Shown: positions 8,779 through 17,036 of the stretch, piece after piece | Layout of the letters: the number at the start of each line of letters is the position of its first letter | Position numbering within the stretch: the first letter of the stretch is position 1 | NCBI RefSeq assembly: GCF_019429485.1 | Contig: NZ_JAHXZN010000001.1 | Coordinates: 310,001 to 374,000 of the forward strand | Length of the DNA: 64,000 nucleotides | Direction: 5' to 3' | From: Sphingomonas citri | GTDB taxonomy: Bacteria > Pseudomonadota > Alphaproteobacteria > Sphingomonadales > Sphingomonadaceae | The notes under the pieces: model-generated | What the model was told of the DNA's origin: nothing | What the model saw: only the letters and a program-made list of their open reading frames with translations | Databases searched by the model: none | Made by a program: the position numbers and the translations under genes

Positions 8779-8870
8779 GGAAGCCTCCTGATGGAAATAT
8801 GGGCTTCAGCCATCCTCTCGCGCACGGGCGGTTAGCCGCCTCTCGTTGAGCGGTCACTAAGGGGGTTCGC

Positions 8871-8908
8871 GTAATCGATCAAGTCGGTTATTACGAAGGC
8901 GTTGATCG
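8871..8908. promoter_or_regulatory. Dyads in the ahpC-oxyR divergent promoter; candidate OxyR operator
   Basis: The 143-base divergent intergenic region contains two interleaved inverted repeats: GTAAT (8871-8875) with ATTAC (8890-8894), and CGATCAA (8876-8882) with TTGATCG (8902-8908). LysR-type regulators bind such dyads next to their own gene. Assignment to OxyR is inference from position; the spacing does not match the E. coli consensus exactly. Confidence 0.45.
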
Positions 8909-8921
8909 ACCGAGGCAATAA

Positions 8922-9824
8922 ATGGCGGCCATCTACCTACCCACGTTGAAGCAGCTGCAATATCTCGTGGCGCTCAAGGATCACGGCCATTTCGGCCGCG
9001 CCGCCGAGGCCTGTTTCGTCACCCAGTCGACGCTGTCGGCGGGGCTGCGCGAGCTCGAGACGCTGATCGGCGTCACCCTGGTGGAGCGTACCCGCCGGGT
9101 CGTCCGCTTCACCCCGCTGGGCGAGCAGATCGCGGCCAAGGCGCGCACCGTGCTGCGCGAGGCGGAGGAGCTCGGCGACATGGCGCGCGCGGCAGGGCGG
9201 CCGCTGTCGGGCGAGATGCGGATGAGCGTGATCCCGACGATCGCGCCCTTCCTGCTGCCGCGCGTGCTGCCGCGGCTGCGACGCGACTATCCCGACCTCA
9301 AGCTGTTCCTGCGCGAGGAGCCGAGCGGCCCAGCGTGCGAGGCGCTCCACAACGGCCGCACCGACTGCGTGCTGCTGGCGCTGCCCTATGCCTGTGGCGA
9401 GGTGACGACGCTGCCACTGTTCGACGATCACCTCTTTCTCGCCTTCCCAGAGGGCGAAATGCCCGCCACCCCCGCGGCGGTGAGCCCCGCTGAGATCGAC
9501 GAGACGCGTCTGCTGCTGCTCGAGGACGGTCACTGCCTCAAGGACCATGCGCTGGCGGCGTGCAACCGCGCCGAGCTGCGCGCCGAGGCGACGATGCTGG
9601 GTACCTCGCTCCACACGATGGTGCAGATGGTCGACAACGGGCTGGGCGTGACGATGCTGCCCAAGATCGCGCTCGACGCCGGCATATTGGAACATACCAA
9701 CGTCGCCGCCCGCCCGCTCGACGCGGCGCATCCGGTGCGCACGCTGGCGCTAGTGTGGCGCCGCGCCTCGCCCCGCGAGCGCGACTTCCAGCTGCTCGGC
9801 GAGGTGCTCAAGGCCGCGGGCTAA
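8922..9824 (+). CDS. oxyR: Hydrogen peroxide-responsive regulator OxyR
   Basis: This is a 300-residue LysR-type regulator. The N-terminal winged helix-turn-helix (about 7-65) carries HFGRAAEACFVTQSTLSAGLRELE. The effector domain contains LLLLEDGHCLKDHALAACN, which places Cys205 and Cys214 in the positions of the redox-sensing pair of OxyR; this decides the assignment over other LysR proteins. On oxidation it should activate the divergent ahpC-ahpD genes. Confidence 0.94.
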   Translation: MAAIYLPTLKQLQYLVALKDHGHFGRAAEACFVTQSTLSAGLRELETLIGVTLVERTRRVVRFTPLGEQIAAKARTVLREAEELGDMARAAGRPLSGEMRMSVIPTIAPFLLPRVLPRLRRDYPDLKLFLREEPSGPACEALHNGRTDCVLLALPYACGEVTTLPLFDDHLFLAFPEGEMPATPAAVSPAEIDETRLLLLEDGHCLKDHALAACNRAELRAEATMLGTSLHTMVQMVDNGLGVTMLPKIALDAGILEHTNVAARPLDAAHPVRTLALVWRRASPRERDFQLLGEVLKAAG

Positions 9825-9972
9825 GCGGGTGAAAACTGTCCCATCTTCCGCCCACAACGGGTCGAACCCAGGCTTGACCCTCCTCCGAGCCAAGCGCAGC
9901 CTCTCGGGTCCGGAGCTCGCCGATGGTCGGGCAAGATGGCCGCCACGGCACTCCAGGTTGGAGGGTTGTCGC

Positions 9973-10644
9973 ATGGCTTATGCAGACCGGGTCCCCAGTT
10001 CGAGACGCCTCACCACCCTCGCCGCGGTCGCCGCGATCCATGGCCTGATCGGCTATGTATTCGTCAGCGGCATGGCGGCGAGCTTCGTGACGACGGTGAC
10101 CACCGAGCTGACGATACGCAACATCCCGCTGGAGACGCCGCCGCCACTCGATCCGGCGCCGCAGCCGACGCAGATCGCGTCCAAGCAGCAGCCGACCCAG
10201 ACGATCGTCACGCCCCAGCCCGTCGTGCGGACCGCCACCGACACGTCGTTCACGATCGAGCCTCTCACCCCGATCATTCCGATTACGCCGATCGTCGGTG
10301 GTGGCAGCGGCACCGTGGAGATCACCCCGCCCCCACCCCCGCTGAGCAAGGCGAGCGGCGTCCGCGCGCGCGGCGATCGCACGCGCTGGATCTCGACCGA
10401 GGATTATCCGCCCTCCTCGATCCGCGCCGGGGAGCAGGGCGTGGTCGCAATCGCGGTCCAGGTCGACGCCGCGGGCAAGGTCACCGGGTGCAGCGTCACC
10501 GCGCCGAGCGGGTATGGCGCGCTTGATCAGGCGACGTGCCGGCTCTACCAACGCCGCGGCCGCTTCACCGCGGCGCTCGACGATGCCGGAACGCCGGTCG
10601 CGGCGACCTTCGTCGACCGCGTCCACTGGGTGCTGCCGCGCTGA
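9973..10644 (+). CDS. TonB-like energy transducer protein
   Basis: This 223-residue protein has a short cytoplasmic N-terminus, one transmembrane anchor (about 14-38), a periplasmic Pro/Thr-rich linker (about 50-125, including a TPPPPPLS stretch) and a TonB C-terminal domain (YPPSSIRAGEQGVVAIAVQV... to VHWVLP). It should span the periplasm to energise TonB-dependent receptors. No exbB/exbD or receptor genes are nearby. I took the ATG at 9973 (MAYADRVPSS); a frame open further upstream has no ribosome binding site and runs through non-coding sequence. Confidence 0.85.
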   Translation: MAYADRVPSSRRLTTLAAVAAIHGLIGYVFVSGMAASFVTTVTTELTIRNIPLETPPPLDPAPQPTQIASKQQPTQTIVTPQPVVRTATDTSFTIEPLTPIIPITPIVGGGSGTVEITPPPPPLSKASGVRARGDRTRWISTEDYPPSSIRAGEQGVVAIAVQVDAAGKVTGCSVTAPSGYGALDQATCRLYQRRGRFTAALDDAGTPVAATFVDRVHWVLPR

Positions 10645-10664
10645 GGTGAGCGGAAACTCGGTGT

Positions 10665-10749
10665 TCCCCGGCGGGGGCCGGGGTCCAGCTGGGAAGGCGG
10701 GAGTGGGTCTCGCTATCGTCCCCAACTGGGCCCCGGCCTCCGCCGAGGC
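10665..10749. repeat. Intergenic double-hairpin repeat, CCCCGG type
   Basis: Two hairpin arms, CCCCGGCGGGGGCCGGGGTC and its degenerate inverted partner around 10730-10749, are linked by CCAGCTGGGA...CCCAACTGGG. The element fills the gap between the convergent TonB-like and moaE genes. Related copies are at 18515, 20005, 20656 and 27981. Confidence 0.7.
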
Positions 10750-10770
10750 CCAGCAGATCGGAGACGCATC

Positions 10771-11202
10771 CTACTCCCAGCGCGTCGCCGCTACGTCGTC
10801 ACTGTCACGCGCCTCGACCCAGCGAGCCGCGCCGTTCACCGTCTCTCGCTTCCAGAAGGGTGCGTCGGTCTTGAGCCGGTCGATCAGAAAGGCGCAGGCC
10901 TCCAGCGCCGCGCCGCGATGCGGCGCGCAGGTGCCGACGAAGACGATCCGCTCGCCCGGTGCCATCGGCCCGACGCGGTGGACGATCGTCGCCGCGGTGA
11001 GCGACCAGCGCGCGCTGGCTGCCTCGGCGAGCTGCCCCAGTGCTGCCTCGGTTGCTCCGGGATAATGCTCTAACTCCAGCGTCGCGACCCCGTCGTCGCC
11101 GCGGACCAGACCGGTGAAGCTCGCCACCGCGCCGTCGCGCTCGAGTGCCGCGAGTTCGGCCGCGAGGTCGATTACTGCGGTCGAGACGACGACGCGGATC
11201 AC
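10771..11202 (-). CDS. moaE: Molybdopterin synthase catalytic subunit MoaE
   Basis: This 143-residue protein is the large subunit of molybdopterin synthase, which adds two sulfurs to cyclic pyranopterin monophosphate. Conserved features are FTGLVRGDDG near the N-terminus, LELEHYPG, the HRVGPMAPGERIVFV strand and the C-terminal DRLKTDAPFWKRE, which contains the catalytic lysines. Its ATG overlaps the moaD stop by four bases (ATGA), so the two subunits are translationally coupled. Confidence 0.95.
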   Translation of the reverse strand: MIRVVVSTAVIDLAAELAALERDGAVASFTGLVRGDDGVATLELEHYPGATEAALGQLAEAASARWSLTAATIVHRVGPMAPGERIVFVGTCAPHRGAALEACAFLIDRLKTDAPFWKRETVNGAARWVEARDSDDVAATRWE

Positions 11203-11450
11203 CCGCCCGTCACCGGCGGGAAGATCGCCACCTCGCGCGCGCCCGCGAACGTAGCGTCGAGCGGCACGAAGGCCTGGTCAACCGCGGCGCGCAGCCGCGC
11301 CGGCTCGGCGAAGGCGGCGGCGTGGCGCTCGCTCGCGGCGGCGCGCCAGGCGACCAGTTCCGCCACCGTCGTCACCGACGCGGGGGGTGTCACCTCCTCC
11401 TCGCCGACGCCGACGCGCTCGCGCACCCAGGCGAAATACAATAGCCGCAC
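11199..11450 (-). CDS. moaD: Molybdopterin synthase sulfur carrier subunit MoaD
   Basis: This is an 83-residue ubiquitin-fold protein ending in the diagnostic Gly-Gly (FPPVTGG), whose C-terminus is thiocarboxylated by MoeB and donates sulfur to MoaE. The start is a GTG at 11450, five bases after the pgsA stop, giving VRLLYFAWVRERVG, the usual MoaD beginning. A longer frame through pgsA is a shadow. It forms a coupled unit with moaE. Confidence 0.93.
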   Translation of the reverse strand: MRLLYFAWVRERVGVGEEEVTPPASVTTVAELVAWRAAASERHAAAFAEPARLRAAVDQAFVPLDATFAGAREVAIFPPVTGG

Positions 11451-11455
11451 CGCGC

Positions 11456-12022
11456 TCAATCCATGTGCCGCAGACCGACGCGGAGGTAGTCCCACCCCGT
11501 CACGATCGTCAGCGCCGCCGCGCCCCACAGGCTGGCGAGCCCGACCTGGTGGACCCACACCGCCGCGGGCACCGCCCCCGAGAGGATCAGGGCGCCGAGC
11601 GACACCAGCTGGAGCGTCGTCTTCCACTTCGCCAGCCGCGACACCGGCAGCGACACCTGCAGGCCGGCGAGGAACTCGCGTAGTCCGCTCACCGCGATCT
11701 CTCGCAGCAGGATGACGAGCGCGGCGATGATATGGACGCCGGTGATCACCGCGATGTCGTCGTGCCTCGTCCCGACCAGCATGAGGATCACCGCGGCGAC
11801 CATGATCTTGTCCGCGATCGGGTCGAGGAACACGCCCAGCTTCGAGACGGTGCCCTGCGCGCGCGCCAGGTATCCGTCGAAATAGTCGGTGATGCCCATC
11901 AGGCAGTAGAGGCAGAAGGCGATCGCGAAGCCGGCCTGCCAGCTCGGCCACCAGAGGAAGGCGACCAGCAGCGGCACCATGACGATCCGCGAGAGGGTCA
12001 GGAGGTTGGGCAGCGACAGCAT
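11456..12022 (-). CDS. pgsA: CDP-diacylglycerol-glycerol-3-phosphate 3-phosphatidyltransferase PgsA
   Basis: This 188-residue inner-membrane enzyme makes phosphatidylglycerophosphate, the precursor of phosphatidylglycerol and cardiolipin. It carries the CDP-alcohol phosphatidyltransferase motif DG-x2-AR-x8-G-x3-D-x3-D, read in DGYLARAQGTVSKLGVFLDP followed by IAD. MLSLPNLLTLSRI is a typical beginning, which fixes the start at 12022. moaD begins five bases after its stop, and the LplT-like carrier is divergent. Confidence 0.94.
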   Translation of the reverse strand: MLSLPNLLTLSRIVMVPLLVAFLWWPSWQAGFAIAFCLYCLMGITDYFDGYLARAQGTVSKLGVFLDPIADKIMVAAVILMLVGTRHDDIAVITGVHIIAALVILLREIAVSGLREFLAGLQVSLPVSRLAKWKTTLQLVSLGALILSGAVPAAVWVHQVGLASLWGAAALTIVTGWDYLRVGLRHMD

Positions 12023-12152
12023 CGCTTGCCGACGTGGACCGCGCGCGCCCGCGGCGCAACCCGCGCCCGCGAAAAACAGCGTTTGGAACGCGCGCCCCCA
12101 CGGGCTATGGCCGCGCCACGTACCAACTTTCCGAAGGGCTTGGTCCCGCGTC

Positions 12153-13448
12153 ATGATCAATGCCCTCGGGCTGCTCAAGCGGCGGCGCTTCCTGCCGCTG
12201 TTCACCACCCAATTCCTCGGCGCCTTCAACGACAATCTGTTCAAGACCTCGATGGTGCTGTTCGCCACCTACGAGATCTTCGCCGACGAGACGCAGGAGA
12301 GCTTCTTCAACGCGCTCAGCGCGGCGCTCTTCATCCTGCCCTTCTTCCTGCTCTCCGCGCTCGCCGGGCAGCTCGCCGACACGATGGACAAGGCGCGCAT
12401 CATCCGCATCGTCAAGACGGTGGAGATCGCGATCATGGCGGTCGGCACCGCCGGGCTGATGCTGGCACGCACCGGCGCGGTGACCTTCCCGCTGGTGCTC
12501 ATGCTCACCGCGGTGACCGGGCTGGGCGTCCACTCGACCTTCTTCGGCCCGATCAAATACGCCATCCTGCCGCAGCATCTCGACGAGGACGACGTGCTGG
12601 GCGGCACCGGGCTGGTCGAGGCGGGGACCTACCTCTCGATCCTGCTCGGCACCATCGTGGCCGGCTTCGTCTATCGCTCCACCGCGCTGGTGGCGGCGCT
12701 GACGATCGCGGTGGCGCTGCTCGGCTGGCTCACCGCGCGCGCCGTGCCGGCGGCGCCGCGGCTCGGGCCGAAGCTGGCGCTGGACCTCAACCCGTTTCGC
12801 GCCTCGTGGCGCTTGATCGCGGGGACGATGCACATCCCGCGGCTGTTCCTGGCGATCTGCGCGATCAGCTTCTTTTGGACGATCGGCTCGGTGCTGATCA
12901 TCGTGTTCCCCCCGCTGGTCAAGAACGTGCTGACCGCGGACGCGAGCGTCGCCAGCCTGGTGCTGGCGGTCTTCTCGGTCGGCGTCGCGATCGGATCGGT
13001 GGTGATCAACCTGCTGCTGCGCGGGCAGATCTCGGCGCGCTACTCGCCCGTCTCGGTGATCGCGATGGGCCTCGCGGTGCTCGCCTTCCGCTGGGTGGTG
13101 GGGCTGTGGGCGCCGGCGGCACCAGGGCATCTGTTCGACATGGGCGGCTTCCTACACCAGCCGCACGCCGCGCTGGTGCTGCTGGCCCTGCTCGGCGTCG
13201 CGATCTTCGGCGGCATGTTCGTCGTGCCGCTCTACGCCTTCCTCACCACCACCGTGACCAAGGATCACACCGCGCGCACCGTGGCGGCGAACAACGTCGT
13301 CAACGCGGGTGCGATGACGATCGGGTCGATCGTGGTCGCGGCGATCACCGCGATGGGCGTGACCCCTTCGCAGCTGCTGCTGGTCGTCGCGGGCATGTGC
13401 GTCGTCTCCGCCTGGATCGCGCAGCGGCTGCACCGCGCCTGCGACTGA
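12153..13448 (+). CDS. MFS transporter of the lysophospholipid transporter (LplT)-like type
   Basis: This is a 431-residue, 12-helix major facilitator. The N-terminal signature TQFLGAFNDNLFKTSMVL is characteristic of the LplT/Aas-associated branch, which flips lysophospholipids inward for re-acylation. DTMDKARIIRIVK is the loop 2-3 MFS motif. No acyltransferase is fused or adjacent in this window. The start at 12153 (MINALGLLKRRRFLPL) was chosen by homology to the family beginning; the frame is open upstream into the pgsA promoter but lacks support there. Confidence 0.82.
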   Translation: MINALGLLKRRRFLPLFTTQFLGAFNDNLFKTSMVLFATYEIFADETQESFFNALSAALFILPFFLLSALAGQLADTMDKARIIRIVKTVEIAIMAVGTAGLMLARTGAVTFPLVLMLTAVTGLGVHSTFFGPIKYAILPQHLDEDDVLGGTGLVEAGTYLSILLGTIVAGFVYRSTALVAALTIAVALLGWLTARAVPAAPRLGPKLALDLNPFRASWRLIAGTMHIPRLFLAICAISFFWTIGSVLIIVFPPLVKNVLTADASVASLVLAVFSVGVAIGSVVINLLLRGQISARYSPVSVIAMGLAVLAFRWVVGLWAPAAPGHLFDMGGFLHQPHAALVLLALLGVAIFGGMFVVPLYAFLTTTVTKDHTARTVAANNVVNAGAMTIGSIVVAAITAMGVTPSQLLLVVAGMCVVSAWIAQRLHRACD

Positions 13449-13995
13449 CGGCGGCCACAGATCCAACGGGACTCAACATTCGCTGCGGCCGTGACGTGAC
13501 GTGAAGTTGTCCTCGCAGGTTGTTGTTCTCTCCTGAAATTGACACATGATCGTGGCCGGGGCGAGAGGCCTGCCGGTCACGCGAATGTTGCGAATGTTGA
13601 GCCGGTGGCGCAGATCGCGCGAACGTTGAGTCGCTTCCGGACGCCGGAGCAGGGTCAGCTGAAATATGGTGCCGGAGTGCGTCGTCGCGCGCGACCGCCA
13701 GCGATGAGACAGAGCGCGGCCGAGCGTCGTGCCAGAGCGCTCGCGTGTAGGACAGCGGCGGACGAGGTGACCGCGCGCGCGATCGCCGCGCGTGCTGGAC
13801 AGCGCAGCAACACCCACACTGGCATCATCCCGAACTTGTTTCAGGATCCCCGGGTCCGCACGAGCTACGCCATGGGCTCGTGACGCCGATGAGAGCGAAC
13901 CGGCCGCTCTCTCTCCAAGGCCGACCGCCGCGAGGTCGCACGCGCCACGAGCCGGCCGCGCCACGACAAGCGCCCGCCGTCTCGCGATCAGGCGA
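13449..13995. other. Gene-poor stretch with short repeated motifs
   Basis: About 550 bases follow the MFS gene without a convincing coding region; the open frames here lack ribosome binding sites and recognisable motifs. The motif CGAAYGTTGAG occurs directly at about 13591-13601 and 13619-13630, truncated at 13581-13590, and inverted at 13471-13482. A degenerate half of the GTCATCCC...GGATCC palindrome lies at about 13823-13855. It may be the remnant of a decayed element. Confidence 0.45.
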
Positions 13996-14169
13996 TCAGG
14001 CGATCAGCGTGTAGAAACAGGTGAAGAAGGCCGAGAAGCTCAGCAGAAACAGCTTCGCGTCCTCGCGCGTGCGCGAGCGCGATACGGCGACGAGCGGCGG
14101 GGGCGGCGGCAGCGACCGACGGAACGGGTGGCGGGCGCCTTCATTGGTGAGGACGAGTCTGCGATCCAT
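13996..14169 (-). CDS. Small membrane protein with C-terminal hydrophobic tail, unknown function
   Basis: This 57-residue reading frame begins MDRRLVLTNEGARHPFRR, passes through a run of five prolines, a basic segment (RSRTRED) and ends in a hydrophobic, aromatic-rich tail (KLFLLSFSAFFTCFYTLIA) that could span the membrane once. The upstream 25-30 bases form an AT-rich island that is unusual here and may hold a promoter. It is divergent from the gamma carbonic anhydrase gene. Three 8-base repeats (GCGATCAG, 13984-14007) cover the stop codon. Coding status is inferred from composition and context only. Confidence 0.55.
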   Translation of the reverse strand: MDRRLVLTNEGARHPFRRSLPPPPPLVAVSRSRTREDAKLFLLSFSAFFTCFYTLIA

Positions 14170-14264
14170 GACTATGCTTTAACGCGATTTTTACTTTTTG
14201 GACCACGTTCCTCGTGCCGCGCGCGCTTCCCGCCGCGGGACAGCAGCGACAGGAGAGACGACCG

Positions 14265-14804
14265 ATGCCGCTCTACGCCTTCAAGGGACAGCAACCGACG
14301 CTCGCCGCGCGCGCCTGGGTCGCGCCGAGCGCCGACGTGATCGGCGCGGTACGGCTGGGCGAGGACGTCGGCGTGTGGTTCGGCGCGACGATCCGCGGCG
14401 ACAATACCGACATCGTGATCGGCGCGCGCAGCAACGTCCAGGAGGGCTCCACGCTCCACTCCGACCCCGGCGCACCGCTGACGATCGGCGCCGACTGCAC
14501 GATCGGCCATCGCGCCATCCTGCACGGCTGCACCTTGGGCGAGCGCGTGCTGATCGGCATGGGCGCGATCGTCCTGAACCGCGCCGTGATCGGCGACGAC
14601 TGCCTCGTCGGCGCGGGCGCACTGGTGACCGAGGGCAAGGTCTTCCCGCCGCGCACCCTGATCATCGGCAGCCCCGCGCGCGCGGTGCGCGAGCTCGACG
14701 ACGCCGCGGTGGCGGCGCTGCGGGTTTCGGCCGCGCATTACGTCGAGAACGCGCACGCCGCCGCTGCGACGCTGGAGCGGATCGACGCGCCACCGATCGG
14801 TTGA
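14265..14804 (+). CDS. Gamma-carbonic anhydrase family protein
   Basis: This 179-residue protein is a left-handed beta-helix built from hexapeptide repeats (IGAVRLGEDVGVWFGATI, IVIGARSNVQEG, IGHRAILHGCTLG). Three histidines in STLHSD, IGHRA and ILHGC occupy the metal-ligand positions of the gamma-CA/YrdA/PaaY group. Carbonic anhydrase activity is common but not universal in this group. The start at 14265 has AGGAGAG about ten bases upstream. It stands alone, followed by a nitronate monooxygenase gene. Confidence 0.88.
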   Translation: MPLYAFKGQQPTLAARAWVAPSADVIGAVRLGEDVGVWFGATIRGDNTDIVIGARSNVQEGSTLHSDPGAPLTIGADCTIGHRAILHGCTLGERVLIGMGAIVLNRAVIGDDCLVGAGALVTEGKVFPPRTLIIGSPARAVRELDDAAVAALRVSAAHYVENAHAAAATLERIDAPPIG

Positions 14805-14853
14805 CGTGGCGTCAGCCTTGCCAGCGCCAAGGCGCCTCCACATAACCCGGATC

Positions 14854-15825
14854 ATGTCGATCCCACCGCTCCTTTCCCGCCTCCGCCTGCCGATCATCGG
14901 CTCGCCGATGTTCATCATATCGGGGCCGGAGCTGGTCATCGCGCAGTGCAAGGCGGGGATCGTCGGGTCCTTTCCCGCGCTCAACGCGCGCCCCGAGGTG
15001 CTGCTCGACGAGTGGCTCCACCAGATCACCGAGGAACTCGCGGCGCACAATCGCGCGCATCCGGACCGACCGGCGGCACCGTTCGCGGTCAACCAGATCG
15101 TCCATCGCTCGAATGACCGGCTGGAGCGCGACCTCGCGGTCTGCGCCAAGTGGCAGGTGCCGATCACGATCACCTCGCTCGGCGCGCGCGAGGACCTCAA
15201 CCACGCGGTCCACGCCTGGGGCGGGATCACGCTGCACGACGTCATCGACGACCGCTACGCGCGGAAGGCGATCGAGAAAGGCGCCGACGGGCTGATCGCG
15301 GTCGCCGCCGGCGCGGGTGGCCACGCGGGCAAGCTCTCGCCCTTCGCGCTCGTGCAGGAGATCCGCGCCTGGTTCGACGGCCCGCTGGCGCTGTCGGGCG
15401 CGATCGCCACCGGCGACGCGGTGCTGGCGGCGCAGGCGATGGGAGCGGACTTCGCCTATATCGGCTCGGCCTTCATCGCCACGGAGGAGGCGCGCGCCGA
15501 CGCGCGCTACAAGCAGGGCATCGTCGACGGCGGTGCGGCCGACATCGTCTACACCGACCTCTTCACTGGGGTGCACGGCAATTACCTGCGCGGCTCGATC
15601 ACCGCGGCCGGGCTCGATCCCGACGATCTGCCGCAGGGCGACTATCGCACGATGGACTTCGGCTCGGCCGCGGGCAACGAGGGCGGCGCGAAGGCCAAGG
15701 CATGGCGCGACATCTGGGGCTCGGGCCAGGGTATCGGCGCGGTTGACCGGATCGAGCCGGTGGCCGATCGAGTGGAGCGGATCGCGCGCGAGTATGCGGC
15801 CGCGCGGGCGCGGATCGAGGCGTGA
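14854..15825 (+). CDS. Nitronate monooxygenase / NPD family flavoprotein
   Basis: This is a 323-residue FMN-dependent TIM-barrel protein of the 2-nitropropane dioxygenase family. Visible features are the N-terminal PIIGSPMFIIS phosphate-side loop, GADGLIAVAAGAGGHAG (FMN phosphate and active-site His), LSGAIATGDAVLAAQAMGADFAYIGSAF and a long C-terminal part. It should oxidise alkyl nitronates or act as a related flavin enzyme. The ATG at 14854 was chosen because MSIPPLLSRLRLPIIGSPM is a typical beginning. Confidence 0.88.
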   Translation: MSIPPLLSRLRLPIIGSPMFIISGPELVIAQCKAGIVGSFPALNARPEVLLDEWLHQITEELAAHNRAHPDRPAAPFAVNQIVHRSNDRLERDLAVCAKWQVPITITSLGAREDLNHAVHAWGGITLHDVIDDRYARKAIEKGADGLIAVAAGAGGHAGKLSPFALVQEIRAWFDGPLALSGAIATGDAVLAAQAMGADFAYIGSAFIATEEARADARYKQGIVDGGAADIVYTDLFTGVHGNYLRGSITAAGLDPDDLPQGDYRTMDFGSAAGNEGGAKAKAWRDIWGSGQGIGAVDRIEPVADRVERIAREYAAARARIEA

Positions 15826-15916
15826 GGGGCGCGAGGAGGTAGCGCGAGCGACTGCGTCAAACAGCGGGGCGCGCGGGCAGAGGCTCTGCCGCGAGCGTGA
15901 CCGAACCCTTTCCTTC

Positions 15917-16008
15917 GTCATTCCCGCGAAGGCGGGAAACCAGACGCGCACGTCCTCGAGGGAGCGGCACCGTCAGCGCGTCTGGATCTCCGCTTTCGCG
16001 GGGATGAC
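15917..16008. repeat. Intergenic double-hairpin repeat with GTCAT...ATGAC ends
   Basis: GTCATTCCCGCGAAGGCGGG at the left end is matched by the inverted CCGCTTTCGCGGGGATGAC at the right, with CCAGACGCG...CGCGTCTGG pairing inside. It lies between the convergent nitronate monooxygenase and rcdA genes. Outer ends match the copies at 22992 and 62643, but the core differs. Confidence 0.7.
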
Positions 16009-16099
16009 GGCGGAGGGCATGGAGCGGCGCCCCGCGGAGCCGCTATCTCCCGTTCCTCTCTCAATTTTCCGCCAACCCACCGTTGGCGCTGCGGCACTC

Positions 16100-16561
16100 T
16101 CAGAACGCGGTCGCGAGCCGATCGAGCATCGAGCGCGCCGGGCTCGCTGACGGCTGTTCCGCCACCTGCGCACGGTCGAGCCGGGCGACACGGCGGTGCA
16201 ACTCACTGCTCGCCGCGATCATCGCGCGCGCGCGCTCCGGCAGCGACTCCACCTCGCCCGGCTCGGTCGCGGGCGCGGCGCCGAGCCGACGCGCCGGGTC
16301 CATTGCCTGCCCCGGCGTCAGCTCGCCCGCGATCACCGCACGCTGGGTCAGCAGCCAGGCGATCACGTGCATCAGCCGCGTCGTCACCTTGAGCGACTCG
16401 CAGCTGAACGTCACCCGCTCGATCGGGGCGAGCGCCTCGCGTTCGGCGCGCCCGCCCTCGTCGAAATAGTGGCGCGCCTCGTCGGCCAGCACCATCGCTT
16501 CCATGTAGAAGGTGTCGATCAGCCGCCGCTGCATCCGCTCGACGTCGAGTAGCTGTGCCAT
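16100..16561 (-). CDS. rcdA: RcdA-like protein (DUF1465), adaptor for CtrA degradation
   Basis: This 153-residue helical protein has the DUF1465/RcdA core: DTFYMEAMVLADEARHYFD, then FSCESLKVTTRLMHVIAWLLTQRAV and the short linker to RRLG. In Caulobacter, RcdA helps deliver CtrA and other substrates to ClpXP through CpdR and PopA during the cell cycle. That role here is inference from the family. The C-terminal 40 residues are variable and probably disordered. Confidence 0.82.
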   Translation of the reverse strand: MAQLLDVERMQRRLIDTFYMEAMVLADEARHYFDEGGRAEREALAPIERVTFSCESLKVTTRLMHVIAWLLTQRAVIAGELTPGQAMDPARRLGAAPATEPGEVESLPERARAMIAASSELHRRVARLDRAQVAEQPSASPARSMLDRLATAF

Positions 16562-16630
16562 GCCGTTGATTCTGCCACGAACTGCCTCGCGCCGCCAAGC
16601 GCGTTGACCATCTTTCGCGCGAGCGCGCGG

Positions 16631-16840
16631 TCAGGCGATGATGTCGGGGATGATCTGATCCTCGAGCAGCGCGATCTCGTCGCGTAGTCGCAGCTTGCGC
16701 TTCTTCAGCCGCATCAGCTGGAGCTGGTCCGCGGTGGCGCCCTCGCCGAGCGCGGCGATCGCGGCGTCAAGGTCGCGGTGTTCGAGCCGCAGCGCCCCGA
16801 GCCGCGCCGCGATCTCCACCTCGTCCGCGTCCGCCTGCAT
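16631..16840 (-). CDS. DUF465 (YdcH-like) small coiled-coil protein
   Basis: This 69-residue protein has an N-terminal helix, then the DUF465 signature DQLQLMRLKKRKLRLRDEIALLE. The family is widespread, short and of unknown function; members are thought to form helical hairpins. I set the start at 16840 (MQADADEVEI), with a GGGGTGG ribosome binding site upstream. It is divergent from a second, shorter DUF465 gene at 17037. Confidence 0.8.
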   Translation of the reverse strand: MQADADEVEIAARLGALRLEHRDLDAAIAALGEGATADQLQLMRLKKRKLRLRDEIALLEDQIIPDIIA

Positions 16841-17036
16841 CTGTCGCCACCCCTTCGATCGTGCACTACCGCCCCTAGCAGCGGCCCCCGCTCTCTCCCT
16901 AGCGAATTCGCGGCGCCCCGCACGAGTCGTCGCATCGTCGTCGCGGTCGATCGATCGACACCAAAAGACACGCGACTTCTCGGCCATTTCGTGGTTCACT
17001 CCGAAGTTCCGTTCAACCAAGAAGGAGGCTACTGCC

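Noticed and set aside
11732..13504. A 590-codon open frame overlapping the MFS gene in another frame
   Set aside because: It is Arg/Gly/Ala-rich with no domain and competes with a clear 12-helix transporter.
13473..13964. A 163-codon minus-strand frame in the gene-poor stretch
   Set aside because: No motif or Shine-Dalgarno, and its sequence runs through short repeats and a half palindrome.
14812..15951. A 379-codon frame antisense to the nitronate monooxygenase gene
   Set aside because: Antisense shadow that begins in the palindromic repeat; no recognisable domain.
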